Counted from the first letter of the stretch, positions 6,377 to 13,451 are shown. The stretch: DNA of 13,451 nucleotides from an uncultured Clostridia bacterium (GCA_934292955.1 CAKQXZ010000058.1:1-13451); one strand, 5' to 3'. Notes: a model not told the origin generated them from the sequence alone. Numbers and translations: made by a program.

Positions 6377-7557
6377 TTTTCTCCTATTGTTAATGCTTTA
6401 GTGTATACCCCCTGATTGAAATCATATGTAATTATTTCAGGATCATAATTTGTATTATATGCTTGTCCGATACCAATAGCAAACGCAATAGGTATCGATG
6501 CAAACAAATGGATTCGCTTTACACCTTTCGAACCTAATGATGATTTCACTTTCCGGTACTCAAATAAGAAATCATCCAATTGCCTTTTACATCTCAAAAA
6601 ATCATCAAATGGCTCCTTTATTGACATCTCTATCTGCGGAATTTTTTCACCAACGGTTGCCGTAACATTACGCTTACTAACCTTTTCGCTGAAAGACATT
6701 AACAGTGCAACTTCTTCTACTTCTTGTTCTGGTAAATCGCTGTTTGTTGTTATATTTAATTTTTCACCAGCATCTTCCCAATCAAAGGTCGATGGGACTT
6801 TTTTTAACTGAAATATATTGATATTAGGTCTATTTGCAAACAAATTACCTAATTGAACTAATAACGGGATCGGAGCCAAAGCATATAAATCAACGCTATA
6901 GCCATCATCCAATAAGGCGGATAATCGCTTATTAAATTCAGATATTAGCGACTTTTGCGCATATTTCCAATAATTAACGTCATCCGGTTGCATCGGATAA
7001 TTAGAAATTGACAAATCAACGACACTGCTTGGTATATATCTATTCAACGTCCACTGTTTGCCTTGCATATTAGCGCTGTAGGTAACGGCAACGGTATTCT
7101 TCAACTCTTTTTCCTTAATACTTTTTTCTATTTGATCAAGTCGTAATAATATTTTTTCATTACTTATTTCTTGTCCTTTTAGAAGAATCTTTTCACTTCT
7201 GCTCGTATGCTGCACCAAAACTCGCCAAACGGTGATGGTTATATCGCTATAAAAACGTTTAATATAATCTTTCGCATCCTGAGATTTATCTGAATAATAC
7301 CTTTCAACAAAATCATTAACAGCTATATTTAATGATGCATTATCAATACACTCACTCAAAAATCTGTCATATATATCACTTTCTTTAACGTCTTCAATAT
7401 ACCGATATTTTTCATCCGATGCTGCAACCGTAAATAGATTTTTATCTATTTCGTCGTGTATTTCATTCGTTATTTGACTTTCGCCGAAAAAGTTTTTCAA
7501 GGCTTCAAAAATCTTTTTGGAGCCACTTTCTACCAAAGTAATCAACAATTCTCCCAT
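6373..7557 (-). CDS. SAVED-domain protein, predicted CBASS signal receptor/effector with unrecognised N-terminal domain
   Basis: Predicted receptor for the cyclic nucleotide made by the downstream CD-NTase. Residues below count from an in-frame ATG at 7563; I prefer the ATG at 7557 (394 residues) because AAGGA then lies 5 nt upstream. Residues about 185-393 form a SAVED domain. The first half has VDLYALAPIPLLVQLGN (224-240) then IFQLKK and FDWED. The second half has IHLFASIPIAFAIGIGQAY (351-369), then IITYDFNQGVYTKALTI. SAVED is a double CARF-like fold that binds CBASS signals. Residues 1-155 are predicted helical, with a short amphipathic basic helix near 14-27 and a coiled-coil-like stretch near 128-155. 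I see no nuclease, TIR, protease, HNH or transmembrane signature. So the killing activity, if this protein carries one, is unknown. It lies upstream of the synthase with a 4-bp overlap. Confidence 0.85.
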   Translation of the reverse strand: MGELLITLVESGSKKIFEALKNFFGESQITNEIHDEIDKNLFTVAASDEKYRYIEDVKESDIYDRFLSECIDNASLNIAVNDFVERYYSDKSQDAKDYIKRFYSDITITVWRVLVQHTSRSEKILLKGQEISNEKILLRLDQIEKSIKEKELKNTVAVTYSANMQGKQWTLNRYIPSSVVDLSISNYPMQPDDVNYWKYAQKSLISEFNKRLSALLDDGYSVDLYALAPIPLLVQLGNLFANRPNINIFQLKKVPSTFDWEDAGEKLNITTNSDLPEQEVEEVALLMSFSEKVSKRNVTATVGEKIPQIEMSIKEPFDDFLRCKRQLDDFLFEYRKVKSSLGSKGVKRIHLFASIPIAFAIGIGQAYNTNYDPEIITYDFNQGVYTKALTIGEK

Positions 7558-7610
7558 AACCATCCTTATCTCAAATTACAAACTCAATGTATAGTGTCTT
7601 TATATTTTCC

Positions 7611-7639
7611 ATTATACCATATATTGTTATTTTTGACAA
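7611..7639 (-). promoter_or_regulatory. Promoter of the CBASS operon
   Basis: On the minus strand TTGTCA (7634-7639), 17 nt, then a perfect TATAAT (7611-7616) preceded by TGG, an extended -10. The predicted start near 7604 gives a leader of about 45 nt. Such a near-consensus promoter fits constitutive expression of a defence operon with control at the enzyme level. I see no terminator between the recombinase gene stop (7673) and this promoter, so read-through from the recombinases is possible. Confidence 0.75.
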
Positions 7640-7672
7640 GTAAAAGGCTCCTAAAAATACTTAAGCACCCGA

Positions 7673-9310
7673 TTAAAACAAAGCTTCATCAATCTCCAAC
7701 CCATTTTTTAGTACAACTCTAATTTTTTCCTTCGATTCTATAATCACGCTATCGATTATCTGACGGACAAGCCGATCGTCATATTTCAGCGGATGATTTT
7801 TTAGCACTTCCATGATATTGCCTATTTCTTCAACCCTATTCTTTGCGTTTTCACTATTGCGCTTTCGCTCGTTAATTTCGGTTATACGGCGCTGTAATTC
7901 GTTTTTCCGCGCCATTAGGTGTTGCGCCTGTTCTTCGTCAAATTCGCCCGCATTCTCGCTTGATATTGCATTAAGCATCGCTTGGAACTCATCATCTATT
8001 TTAGCGATTTGAGCCTGTAATTCAACTTCTTCGCCATTATCATCGCCGGCACCGATACCTATCTCTATATGCCGTTGGAGCGTTTTTAACACATCTATGT
8101 TTTTATTTTCAACTTTTGATATCGCGCTCATAATAGCGGACTGTATTGCCGATTCTTCAACGCTCGGAGAATCGTGGCAATACTTTTTGCCGAAGTCAAG
8201 GCGATTTATACACCGCCAAACTATTTTTTTGCGCCCGTGACTTGTCCAGGTACACCTTCTGTATGGCGTATTGCATTCTCCGCATATAAGCAGATCGGTT
8301 AAGGCATACTTGCCTGAATATTTACCGATTTCGGTCTTTGTTCCTACTTGTTTTACTTTTGCCTTACCGAGCCTTTTGGCAAGTTCTTCCTGGACTCTTG
8401 CAAATGTAGTCTTATCTATTATCGCGGGATGGTTGTTTTCTATATAAAATTTCTGCCGTTCCCCGTTGTTTACTCTAATTTTCTTTGATAAACAATCTTC
8501 CGTATAGGTTTTATTTATTATAACGTCGCCAGCATACTTTTCGTTGGAAAGTATCGATCGAACCGTTGATGACGACCATTTTCCGCGTCCGCTCGGAGTC
8601 GGTCGTCCTGCCTTATCAAGTTTCTCGGCGACTTTCATCAAACTATCCCCGCCGAGAAAAATGTCATATATCATTTTTACTGTTTCGGCTCCTTCCGGCT
8701 CGATTTCGGGTTTTCCGTCTGCGCCTTTTCTATATCCGAGAAAATTCTTGTAATGGAAGGTCGCGTTACCTTCTCTCGCGCTTTGGGCTTTGCCGAATTT
8801 TACGTTCGCACTTATATTTTCCGATTCGCTTTGCGCGATGCTGCCGTAAATCGTTATATAAAATTCCGCACCGCTGTCCATACTGTGAATCCCTTGTTCT
8901 TCGAAGAATACGTCGACTCCGAGCGATTTTAGCAATCTCGTATATTTTAAGCAATCGAGCGTGTTTCTCGCAAATCGTGATATTGATTTCGTTATTATCA
9001 TATCGACTTTCTTCTTTTTGCACAGGCGTATCATTTTATTGAATTCGTCTCTGTTTTTTACGCTCGTTCCCGTTATTCCCTTGTCGGCAAAAATCTCTAC
9101 AAGTTTCCATTTCGGTTCACCGCGAATTTTTTCGGTATAATGTTTTACTTGCGTTTCGTAACTATTCAGTTGTTCCTCCTGTTTTGTCGAAACTCTGCAA
9201 TATGCCACCACTCGAATCTGTCGACATCGATTACTATCTGCCGTCGACGATATTGTCGGATTTATAGTGTGAACAACCTTACGAGTTTCTTCAGTTTGAA
9301 ATAACTGCAT
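7673..9310 (-). CDS. Large serine recombinase, third gene of the recombinase operon
   Basis: Site-specific DNA integrase/excisionase of the large serine family, 545 residues. The resolvase catalytic domain spans about 31-175: the nucleophile is Ser41 in AYCRVST, and active-site arginines lie in SRFARN (111-116). The Recombinase domain follows (about 185-310, with the SSTVRSILSNEKYAGD segment), then a zinc ribbon with Cys343, Cys346, Cys367 and Cys378. A long coiled-coil region (about 425-500) would control synapsis and direction. The start is backed by GAGG 9 nt upstream. It begins 11 nt after the stop of the middle recombinase-like gene, so the three genes form one operon. It closely resembles the first recombinase in plan but differs in sequence, so the two may act as a pair in the manner of CcrA/CcrB (inference). 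Confidence 0.94.
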   Translation of the reverse strand: MQLFQTEETRKVVHTINPTISSTADSNRCRQIRVVAYCRVSTKQEEQLNSYETQVKHYTEKIRGEPKWKLVEIFADKGITGTSVKNRDEFNKMIRLCKKKKVDMIITKSISRFARNTLDCLKYTRLLKSLGVDVFFEEQGIHSMDSGAEFYITIYGSIAQSESENISANVKFGKAQSAREGNATFHYKNFLGYRKGADGKPEIEPEGAETVKMIYDIFLGGDSLMKVAEKLDKAGRPTPSGRGKWSSSTVRSILSNEKYAGDVIINKTYTEDCLSKKIRVNNGERQKFYIENNHPAIIDKTTFARVQEELAKRLGKAKVKQVGTKTEIGKYSGKYALTDLLICGECNTPYRRCTWTSHGRKKIVWRCINRLDFGKKYCHDSPSVEESAIQSAIMSAISKVENKNIDVLKTLQRHIEIGIGAGDDNGEEVELQAQIAKIDDEFQAMLNAISSENAGEFDEEQAQHLMARKNELQRRITEINERKRNSENAKNRVEEIGNIMEVLKNHPLKYDDRLVRQIIDSVIIESKEKIRVVLKNGLEIDEALF

Positions 9311-9321
9311 TTATCTTAACC

Positions 9322-10149
9322 TCAATTTCTTATTTCTTGACCGTTATCGAGAACGATTCCGATCGTTCCGTCATTATATATTTTTATTGCCGTAGAAGTC
9401 CGTTCCAACAGTTCGCTTGGAAACTGCGTTAATTTTTCGCTTGCGATAAAAATATCTTTTATCATTTGAGTACGACTACTTTCCGATTTTATATCCCTAT
9501 ACCTTAACGCCGCCAATTCGGTCAGTTTTTCCCGTTCCGAACAGCTATCTGCATTTAAGAATTTTTCGTCCTTGATTTTCGAGCACGATTCCAATTGTAT
9601 ATCCGACGGAATTATAATCATATCGGGGTTATCGATTACCGTATTCAACAACTTTATTATGTCCGCAAGCAATTCATCGTCGTTTTTATTTATCGTATTA
9701 TCGCATTCGGGATTCTTGCATCTCCATTGGGAATACCCCTTTTTACGACGACTACATCGTCTTTTTATTATATCGCCACATACAGGGCATTTAACGGCAA
9801 TCGGCAACTGAAATATTCCGTCGTTCCTGTTTGTCAGTTTTTGCGTATTTCTTTGATTTTTTATCGTCTGTATCTTTGTGTAATCTTCGTTCGTTATAAT
9901 TGCGGGAAACGTTTCGTTGCCGAGATATCGCTTATCCGCGATAAGCCTGGCAACGCGCGGTTTATTCCATCCCGCTACACCGTCGTTATATGCAACGTTT
10001 TTCTCGTTCAATCGGTCTGCTATGCCTTTCAGCGAGCCGCCTTTTATATACGCGTTACACAGACTTCTGTATGTTTCTGCGTTGTTTTCATGTATAACGA
10101 TTTTCCCGTCCACATATTGATATCCGAACGGTATATTTCTGTATTTCAC
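9322..10149 (-). CDS. Recombinase-like protein without catalytic domain (Recombinase domain plus zinc ribbon)
   Basis: A 275-residue protein that looks like a large serine recombinase with its N-terminal catalytic domain missing. The Recombinase domain begins almost at residue 1 (IPFGYQYVDG, then GGSLKGIADRLNEKNV near 37-52 and VARLIADKRYLG near 66-77). A zinc ribbon follows with Cys121, Cys124, Cys144 and Cys149. The C-terminal 110 residues are shorter than the coiled coil of its neighbours and end in a beta-rich KIYNDGTIGIVLDNGQEI. The start codon is GTG and overlaps the upstream stop as GTGA, so translation is coupled. The clean start, intact frame and coupling argue against a broken gene. 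A DNA-binding accessory subunit for the two active recombinases is the likely role (inference). Confidence 0.85.
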   Translation of the reverse strand: MKYRNIPFGYQYVDGKIVIHENNAETYRSLCNAYIKGGSLKGIADRLNEKNVAYNDGVAGWNKPRVARLIADKRYLGNETFPAIITNEDYTKIQTIKNQRNTQKLTNRNDGIFQLPIAVKCPVCGDIIKRRCSRRKKGYSQWRCKNPECDNTINKNDDELLADIIKLLNTVIDNPDMIIIPSDIQLESCSKIKDEKFLNADSCSEREKLTELAALRYRDIKSESSRTQMIKDIFIASEKLTQFPSELLERTSTAIKIYNDGTIGIVLDNGQEIRN

Positions 10150-11705
10150 TTTTGTTTACATCTCCATATCTCTTTGATAGTTTCCGTTAACACAAGCCCA
10201 CCGATTAGATAGAATTTTATATTGGCGCAATCGATTACAACAATTTTTTCAACTATTTGATCGAACAACGCCGTATTTAATCGTCCGCCGATCAACGCGC
10301 ATTCGTTTATTTTTTCGTCTAAAGTCCTTAATTCCGTCAGCTGCACATCTTCGTCTTCATCCGTTCTCTTTTTTCGTTCCGTTCTCAGCGATTTGATTCG
10401 GTTTACGATTTCGGATACTTGTTTATTATAATCGGTTACATTAAGAACTCCGCTTGTATATAACTTTGTGACGACAAGATTTTTCGCGCTTAAATCGGCT
10501 ATTTCTTTATCTATCCGCTTTATTATTTCACCGTTTTCGCTCGCTTTCTCTTGCAAGCGTTCGATAGCTTTTATAAGCGGCACTATTATTTCATTCCGGT
10601 GAAGTTTTAATTTATACGCCATATAAATGAACGTTTCGAACATGGCGTTTTCTCTCACCCGCCGACTTTTGCATTTACCCGTACCGGAGTTTAACGAACA
10701 TCCCCAATAAGCTTTTCCCCTACACTTGTATCGTCTGAACGCATACCCGCAGTCCGGGCATCGAATTTTTCCGGACAGGATATGTTTTCCCGATTCGGAG
10801 AATTTGTTTTTTGCCCGCGTTTCTCTTAAATTCTGCGCTTTTTTGAATGTCTCTTTGTCTATAAGCGCAGGGTTGTAATTTTCGACATAATACTTTGCTC
10901 GTTCGCCTTTATTATCAAGTCTTTTGAACGGCAGACCTTGCGTCGTATAACTTTTTTGGAATAACCCGTCGCCTATATATTTTTCGTTGCTTAATATATA
11001 TTGAATTGTGGTCTTTTGCCATTGCTTGGACGCATTGTATGAGTATGGGACATTTTCAGCGTTTAGTCTATCGGCTATTTGTTGCATTCCCATACCCCTT
11101 AAATACCATTTGAAGATTTTTCGCACTATTTCCGCTTCGGCTTCATTCTTTTCGGAACTTTTTCCTTTAAGGTAAAATCCGTAAGCGGGGCGCGAAATAA
11201 CGTATTCGCCTTTCTCCATTTTCTTACGGATCGCCCAACGTAAATTCCCCGATATGGTTTCGCTCTCTTGTTGAGCTGCCATACCGGGGAATGTTACTAT
11301 CATTTCCATATTCATTTGTGTCGTATCTATGCCCTGTTCTTCAAAATATACGCTTACGCCAAAGCCCTTTATCATTCGAAGCATTGAAAGTAAATCTTCT
11401 GTATTTCTCGCAAGTCTCGAAACGGATTTTGTTACTATTCTATCGACTTTTCCGCGACTGCAATCTTTCAGCAATCGGTTTAGCTCATCTCGTTTCGGCA
11501 TTTCCGTTCCGCTTAGCCCTTCGTCTGCGTATATATCTATTAGCGTATATCGCGGATTACGATTTACATAATCGCTATAATGCCGAATCTGTGCCGCAAA
11601 CGAATGAATTTGATCTTGCGAATCGGTCGACACCCGACAATATGCCGCAATTCGAATTTTATCGTTTTCTTTCTGTGCTGTCGGCGTAATATTCGTTATT
11701 TGCAT
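10146..11705 (-). CDS. Large serine recombinase, first gene of the recombinase operon
   Basis: Large serine site-specific recombinase of about 520 residues. Residues below count from a GTG at 11714; I prefer the ATG at 11705 because AAGGGGTG lies at the right distance before it. The catalytic domain has Ser29 in AYCRVST and arginines in SRLARN (99-104). The segment YFEEQGIDTTQM and a long helix with QQESETISGNLRW lead to the Recombinase domain (about 175-300, with LSNEKYIGDGLF). A zinc ribbon follows: Cys319, Cys322, Cys339 and Cys348, then a coiled coil (about 375-455). It heads the recombinase operon and overlaps the next gene by 4 nt. No convincing promoter was found in the 120 bases upstream. 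It likely catalyses integration or excision of the island together with the other full-length enzyme. Confidence 0.94.
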   Translation of the reverse strand: MQITNITPTAQKENDKIRIAAYCRVSTDSQDQIHSFAAQIRHYSDYVNRNPRYTLIDIYADEGLSGTEMPKRDELNRLLKDCSRGKVDRIVTKSVSRLARNTEDLLSMLRMIKGFGVSVYFEEQGIDTTQMNMEMIVTFPGMAAQQESETISGNLRWAIRKKMEKGEYVISRPAYGFYLKGKSSEKNEAEAEIVRKIFKWYLRGMGMQQIADRLNAENVPYSYNASKQWQKTTIQYILSNEKYIGDGLFQKSYTTQGLPFKRLDNKGERAKYYVENYNPALIDKETFKKAQNLRETRAKNKFSESGKHILSGKIRCPDCGYAFRRYKCRGKAYWGCSLNSGTGKCKSRRVRENAMFETFIYMAYKLKLHRNEIIVPLIKAIERLQEKASENGEIIKRIDKEIADLSAKNLVVTKLYTSGVLNVTDYNKQVSEIVNRIKSLRTERKKRTDEDEDVQLTELRTLDEKINECALIGGRLNTALFDQIVEKIVVIDCANIKFYLIGGLVLTETIKEIWRCKQK

Positions 11706-11825
11706 TTTGCTCACCCCTTTGCGTGTTTTTTATCTTTCGACAACGCAACGATACCACAAGAGTTCGAATCTATCCAGCGTTTTTCCGTATCTTTTTTGAC
11801 AAACCAAAAATTCTACGTTTTAGAC

Positions 11826-11872
11826 AAAAAAACGGCGCTTTATCTATCCATATTAGACAAAAACACCGTTTT
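11826..11872 (-). terminator. Terminator between the AlbA-type gene and the recombinase operon
   Basis: On the minus strand AAAACGGTG (11864-11872) pairs with CGCCGTTTT (11829-11837), nine pairs including one wobble, around a loop of 26 nt, followed by a T-run down to 11826. The loop is long for an intrinsic terminator. It would end transcription from the AlbA-type gene before the recombinases. The plus strand also shows a T-run, so it may work both ways. Confidence 0.5.
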
Positions 11873-11916
11873 TGATTTAGTTTCTATTTTTTACTTAAAT
11901 TATCAATTTACTGCTT

Positions 11917-12006
11917 CTATTTGAAATTTATAATTTCTAACATCTTTTTAACGGTTTCTGTGGTAGTTTCTATGGTAGTTTCTGTGGTAGTATTACAACC
12001 TCTCAT
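11917..12006 (-). pseudogene. 29-codon frame with TTTE repeats, possible remnant of a regulator C-terminus
   Basis: An ATG overlapping the stop of the AlbA-type gene (ATGA) opens a 29-codon frame containing TTTE, TTIE, TTTE, then TVKKMLEII and a stop. Tetrapeptide-repeat linkers that run into a winged-helix start are common in AlbA_2-type proteins, and TVKKMLEII looks like the first helix of such a domain. So this may be the truncated end of a second copy or an alternative C-terminus. There is no ribosome binding site. It may also be non-coding. Confidence 0.3.
11954..11989. repeat. 12-bp tandem repeat, three copies
   Basis: GTTTCTGTGGTA, GTTTCTATGGTA and GTTTCTGTGGTA follow each other without gaps; only one base differs. 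The period of 12 keeps a reading frame (TTTE-type tetrapeptides on the minus strand). It is a possible site of slippage. Confidence 0.85.
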
Positions 12007-13361
12007 TTGCTTAATATCCATTCACCATTTTTATTTGAAGTCCGCCCTAATAATAACCCGTTATTCTTTAATTCATCGATCGCACGACTAATCGTTCTTA
12101 TGCTTTTTCCTGCTTTTTGGCTTAATTGAGCTTTTGTTACTTTAACATCTTCCTTCATTAATTCGTAGACAATTGTAGCCGTTTCAGATAATTTTATCGT
12201 GCCATTTATCGTGCCATTTATCGTGCCATTCAGGTCATTTCGTCCCAATAATCTTTCCTGCTTTTGTTTGTCTATTATATTATACGGGAGTATACATTGT
12301 ATAAACGATGTCCCGAAATGATACACTTCTTTGCCGTATTTAGCCACTACAGTCGGCACACCCTTTCCGGATTGTTCCATATAGTGTAACCGCATAAAAA
12401 TTTTTGCAAATTCTTCATTAACAGGGTTGCTGATTCCCATAAAAAACTCTTCTTTCGTCATCCCGTCTTTCAGCAATCCATACGAGATTATTTCGACTCT
12501 ATCATCAAACCCATAAATTGCAGGAGGAACTTTTTCAACCCATAAATTATGACATACAGCATTAAACCAAGCCTCTCTGAAAGCCTCTGCATTAAAATAC
12601 GGAGTATCAACTCTTTCTTTACCCACAATATTCGTCTGAAGAATGTTAAGAACGTTTAACGAATATTCGAGTGCATCTTCCATTTGTTTAAAAATACAAC
12701 CGTTATCAAATTCTTTTCTTGACAAAAATTCCGCTTTTGTTACCCCATTGAATCTGACAACTTTTATAGACGTATCATTTTGATCCGAAACTAAAAAGGC
12801 AATATAATTAAACTTATCATCACTATTGCGTAAATTATAGTTTTGTTCAAACGTTTCTTTGTTATAATGGACATTTTTAAACGTTAGTAATGCTTGAAAT
12901 TGATTAAAAGTTAAATCCTGACGAGGGCTTAATTCCTCTTTCATTGTTTTACGAGGAATCGAAAGCGTTGCAATATACCTTTGCTCGATTTGTTCTTCTG
13001 TCATGCTGCGACAACTCGTTCCCACGCGAATAAAGCACCCCGCCGCACTTCTTCCGTATTTTTTAATATAATACAGCGATTTCCCTTTGCGCACGGAAAT
13101 TACCACAACGTTTTTCCCGTCAACGTACTGAGTTCCGAGCGTAACGTATTCCTGCGGATTCAGTAAAATCTGCGTAGTGATAATATCCGCGATACGTTTC
13201 TGAATGTCATCGAGATTTGCAACACCGATTACTGTTCCGTCATCTTCAACGCCGATATAAATATTCCCATCAAAACTATTCAAAAAAGCATCTATCTCTT
13301 TCGGTAAAGTATCGTTCAATACTCTTTTTAATTCGCTGGTTTCTGTTTCTTGAAATATCAT
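12003..13361 (-). CDS. AlbA_2 (Schlafen-type) putative DNA-binding, ATP-binding regulator
   Basis: A 452-residue cytoplasmic protein with three parts. Residues 1-125 form an AlbA_2 domain: ETETSELK, then KEIDAFLNSFDGNIYIGV (21-38) and DDGTVIGV, the hallmark of bacterial Schlafen-like proteins. Residues about 250-350 match the GHKL/HATPase_c_4-like domain that follows AlbA_2: REAWFNAVCHNL (262-273), DRVEIISYG (287-295), NPVNE, and EQSGKGVPTV (329-338). After a linker of three NGTI repeats, residues about 390-452 form a winged helix (KAQLSQKAGKSIRTISRAIDEL). GGAG 7 nt before the ATG supports the start. Such proteins are common on mobile elements and are thought to regulate transcription, but their targets are mostly unknown. 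Here it may control the island genes or itself, since a palindrome covers its -10 box (inference). Confidence 0.88.
   Translation of the reverse strand: MIFQETETSELKRVLNDTLPKEIDAFLNSFDGNIYIGVEDDGTVIGVANLDDIQKRIADIITTQILLNPQEYVTLGTQYVDGKNVVVISVRKGKSLYYIKKYGRSAAGCFIRVGTSCRSMTEEQIEQRYIATLSIPRKTMKEELSPRQDLTFNQFQALLTFKNVHYNKETFEQNYNLRNSDDKFNYIAFLVSDQNDTSIKVVRFNGVTKAEFLSRKEFDNGCIFKQMEDALEYSLNVLNILQTNIVGKERVDTPYFNAEAFREAWFNAVCHNLWVEKVPPAIYGFDDRVEIISYGLLKDGMTKEEFFMGISNPVNEEFAKIFMRLHYMEQSGKGVPTVVAKYGKEVYHFGTSFIQCILPYNIIDKQKQERLLGRNDLNGTINGTINGTIKLSETATIVYELMKEDVKVTKAQLSQKAGKSIRTISRAIDELKNNGLLLGRTSNKNGEWILSK
12195..12230. repeat. 12-bp tandem repeat, three perfect copies, inside the AlbA-type gene
   Basis: TATCGTGCCATT occurs three times in a row and encodes NGTI three times (residues 378-389) on the minus strand. 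It forms the linker between the ATP-binding-like domain and the C-terminal winged helix. Copy number could vary without breaking the frame. Confidence 0.93.
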
Positions 13362-13387
13362 ATACGCTCTCCGATAAGATTAGTTTC

Positions 13388-13404
13388 AATGATATTATAT
13401 CATT
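13388..13404. promoter_or_regulatory. Candidate operator: 17-bp palindrome over the -10 box
   Basis: AATGATATTATATCATT is a perfect dyad (8 + 1 + 8) that fully covers the TATAAT of this promoter and reaches the predicted start. A protein bound here would block RNA polymerase. The winged helix of the gene it controls makes autoregulation plausible, but A/T-rich palindromes also arise by chance around TATAAT. Confidence 0.4.
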
Positions 13405-13422
13405 TATCTCGTAAATTTTCAA
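13394..13422 (-). promoter_or_regulatory. Promoter of the AlbA-type regulator gene
   Basis: On the minus strand TTGAAA (13417-13422), 17 nt, then a perfect TATAAT (13394-13399). The predicted start is near 13387, giving a leader of about 25 nt before the ATG at 13361. Confidence 0.75.
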
Positions 13423-13451
13423 GTCGTAACAACCATATGAAACAAACAAAA

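Larger units (their letters stand above)
11715..12002. other. Intergenic region upstream of the recombinase operon
   Basis: An AT-rich stretch between the AlbA-type gene and the recombinases. It holds a terminator (11826-11872), a 12-bp tandem repeat (11954-11989) within a 29-codon frame (11917-12006), and three copies of a GACAAA-containing motif at 11798, 11823 and 11856. A recombinase attachment site could lie here, but I see no decisive dyad and no second copy to compare. Confidence 0.5.

Noticed and set aside
9595..10212. A 205-codon plus-strand frame opposite the middle recombinase gene
   Set aside because: The sequence is a low-complexity antisense shadow without a ribosome binding site or a domain, while the minus-strand gene has clear Cys pairs and coupling.
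11954..12230. The two tandem-repeat tracts as a CRISPR array
   Set aside because: The repeats are 12 bp with no spacers and keep coding frame; no cas genes are present.

Overview
The window looks like a chromosomal segment of a low- to mid-GC Firmicute, most likely an uncultured gut-type member of the Clostridia. The reasons are AGGAG-type ribosome binding sites, sigma-A-like promoters with 17-18 nt spacers, a tRNA-Cys with an encoded CCA end, a carbohydrate ABC system with a lipoprotein binding protein and no ATPase gene beside it, and large serine recombinases of the clostridial kind. The exact taxon cannot be read from the sequence.

Left part (1-4185): a sugar-uptake locus. A lipoprotein solute-binding protein (1494-3218), a MalF/LplB-type permease (576-1490) and a MalG-type permease that runs off the left edge (1-570) form a tight operon on the minus strand. 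An AraC-family regulator (3404-4144) is divergent to it. The two divergent promoters share -10 sequence, so uptake operon and regulator probably compete for RNA polymerase.

Middle (4186-4846, no protein gene): a tRNA-Cys unit with its own promoter, a leader of about 100 nt and a terminator on the plus strand. Facing it is a diverged inverted copy of the same promoter, leader and terminator, but without a tRNA. This may make a small RNA of about 100 nt or may be a remnant. 4186-4289 and 4769-4846 show nothing I can name.

Right part (4847-13451): an accessory, more AT-rich region, all on the minus strand. A two-gene CBASS-like anti-phage operon has a SAVED-domain receptor (6373-7557) followed by a CD-NTase with a C-terminal AGS-C-like domain (4847-6376), behind a strong promoter. 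The N-terminal half of the SAVED protein matches no effector I recognise. Upstream lies an operon of three recombinase genes: two full-length large serine recombinases (10146-11705 and 7673-9310) and, between them, a protein with recombinase and zinc-ribbon domains but no catalytic domain (9322-10149). Further upstream, behind a terminator, is an AlbA_2/Schlafen-type ATP-binding regulator (12003-13361) with a tetrapeptide-repeat linker, its own promoter and a palindrome over the -10 box. The recombinases probably move the island that carries the CBASS genes; its ends cannot be fixed from this window.
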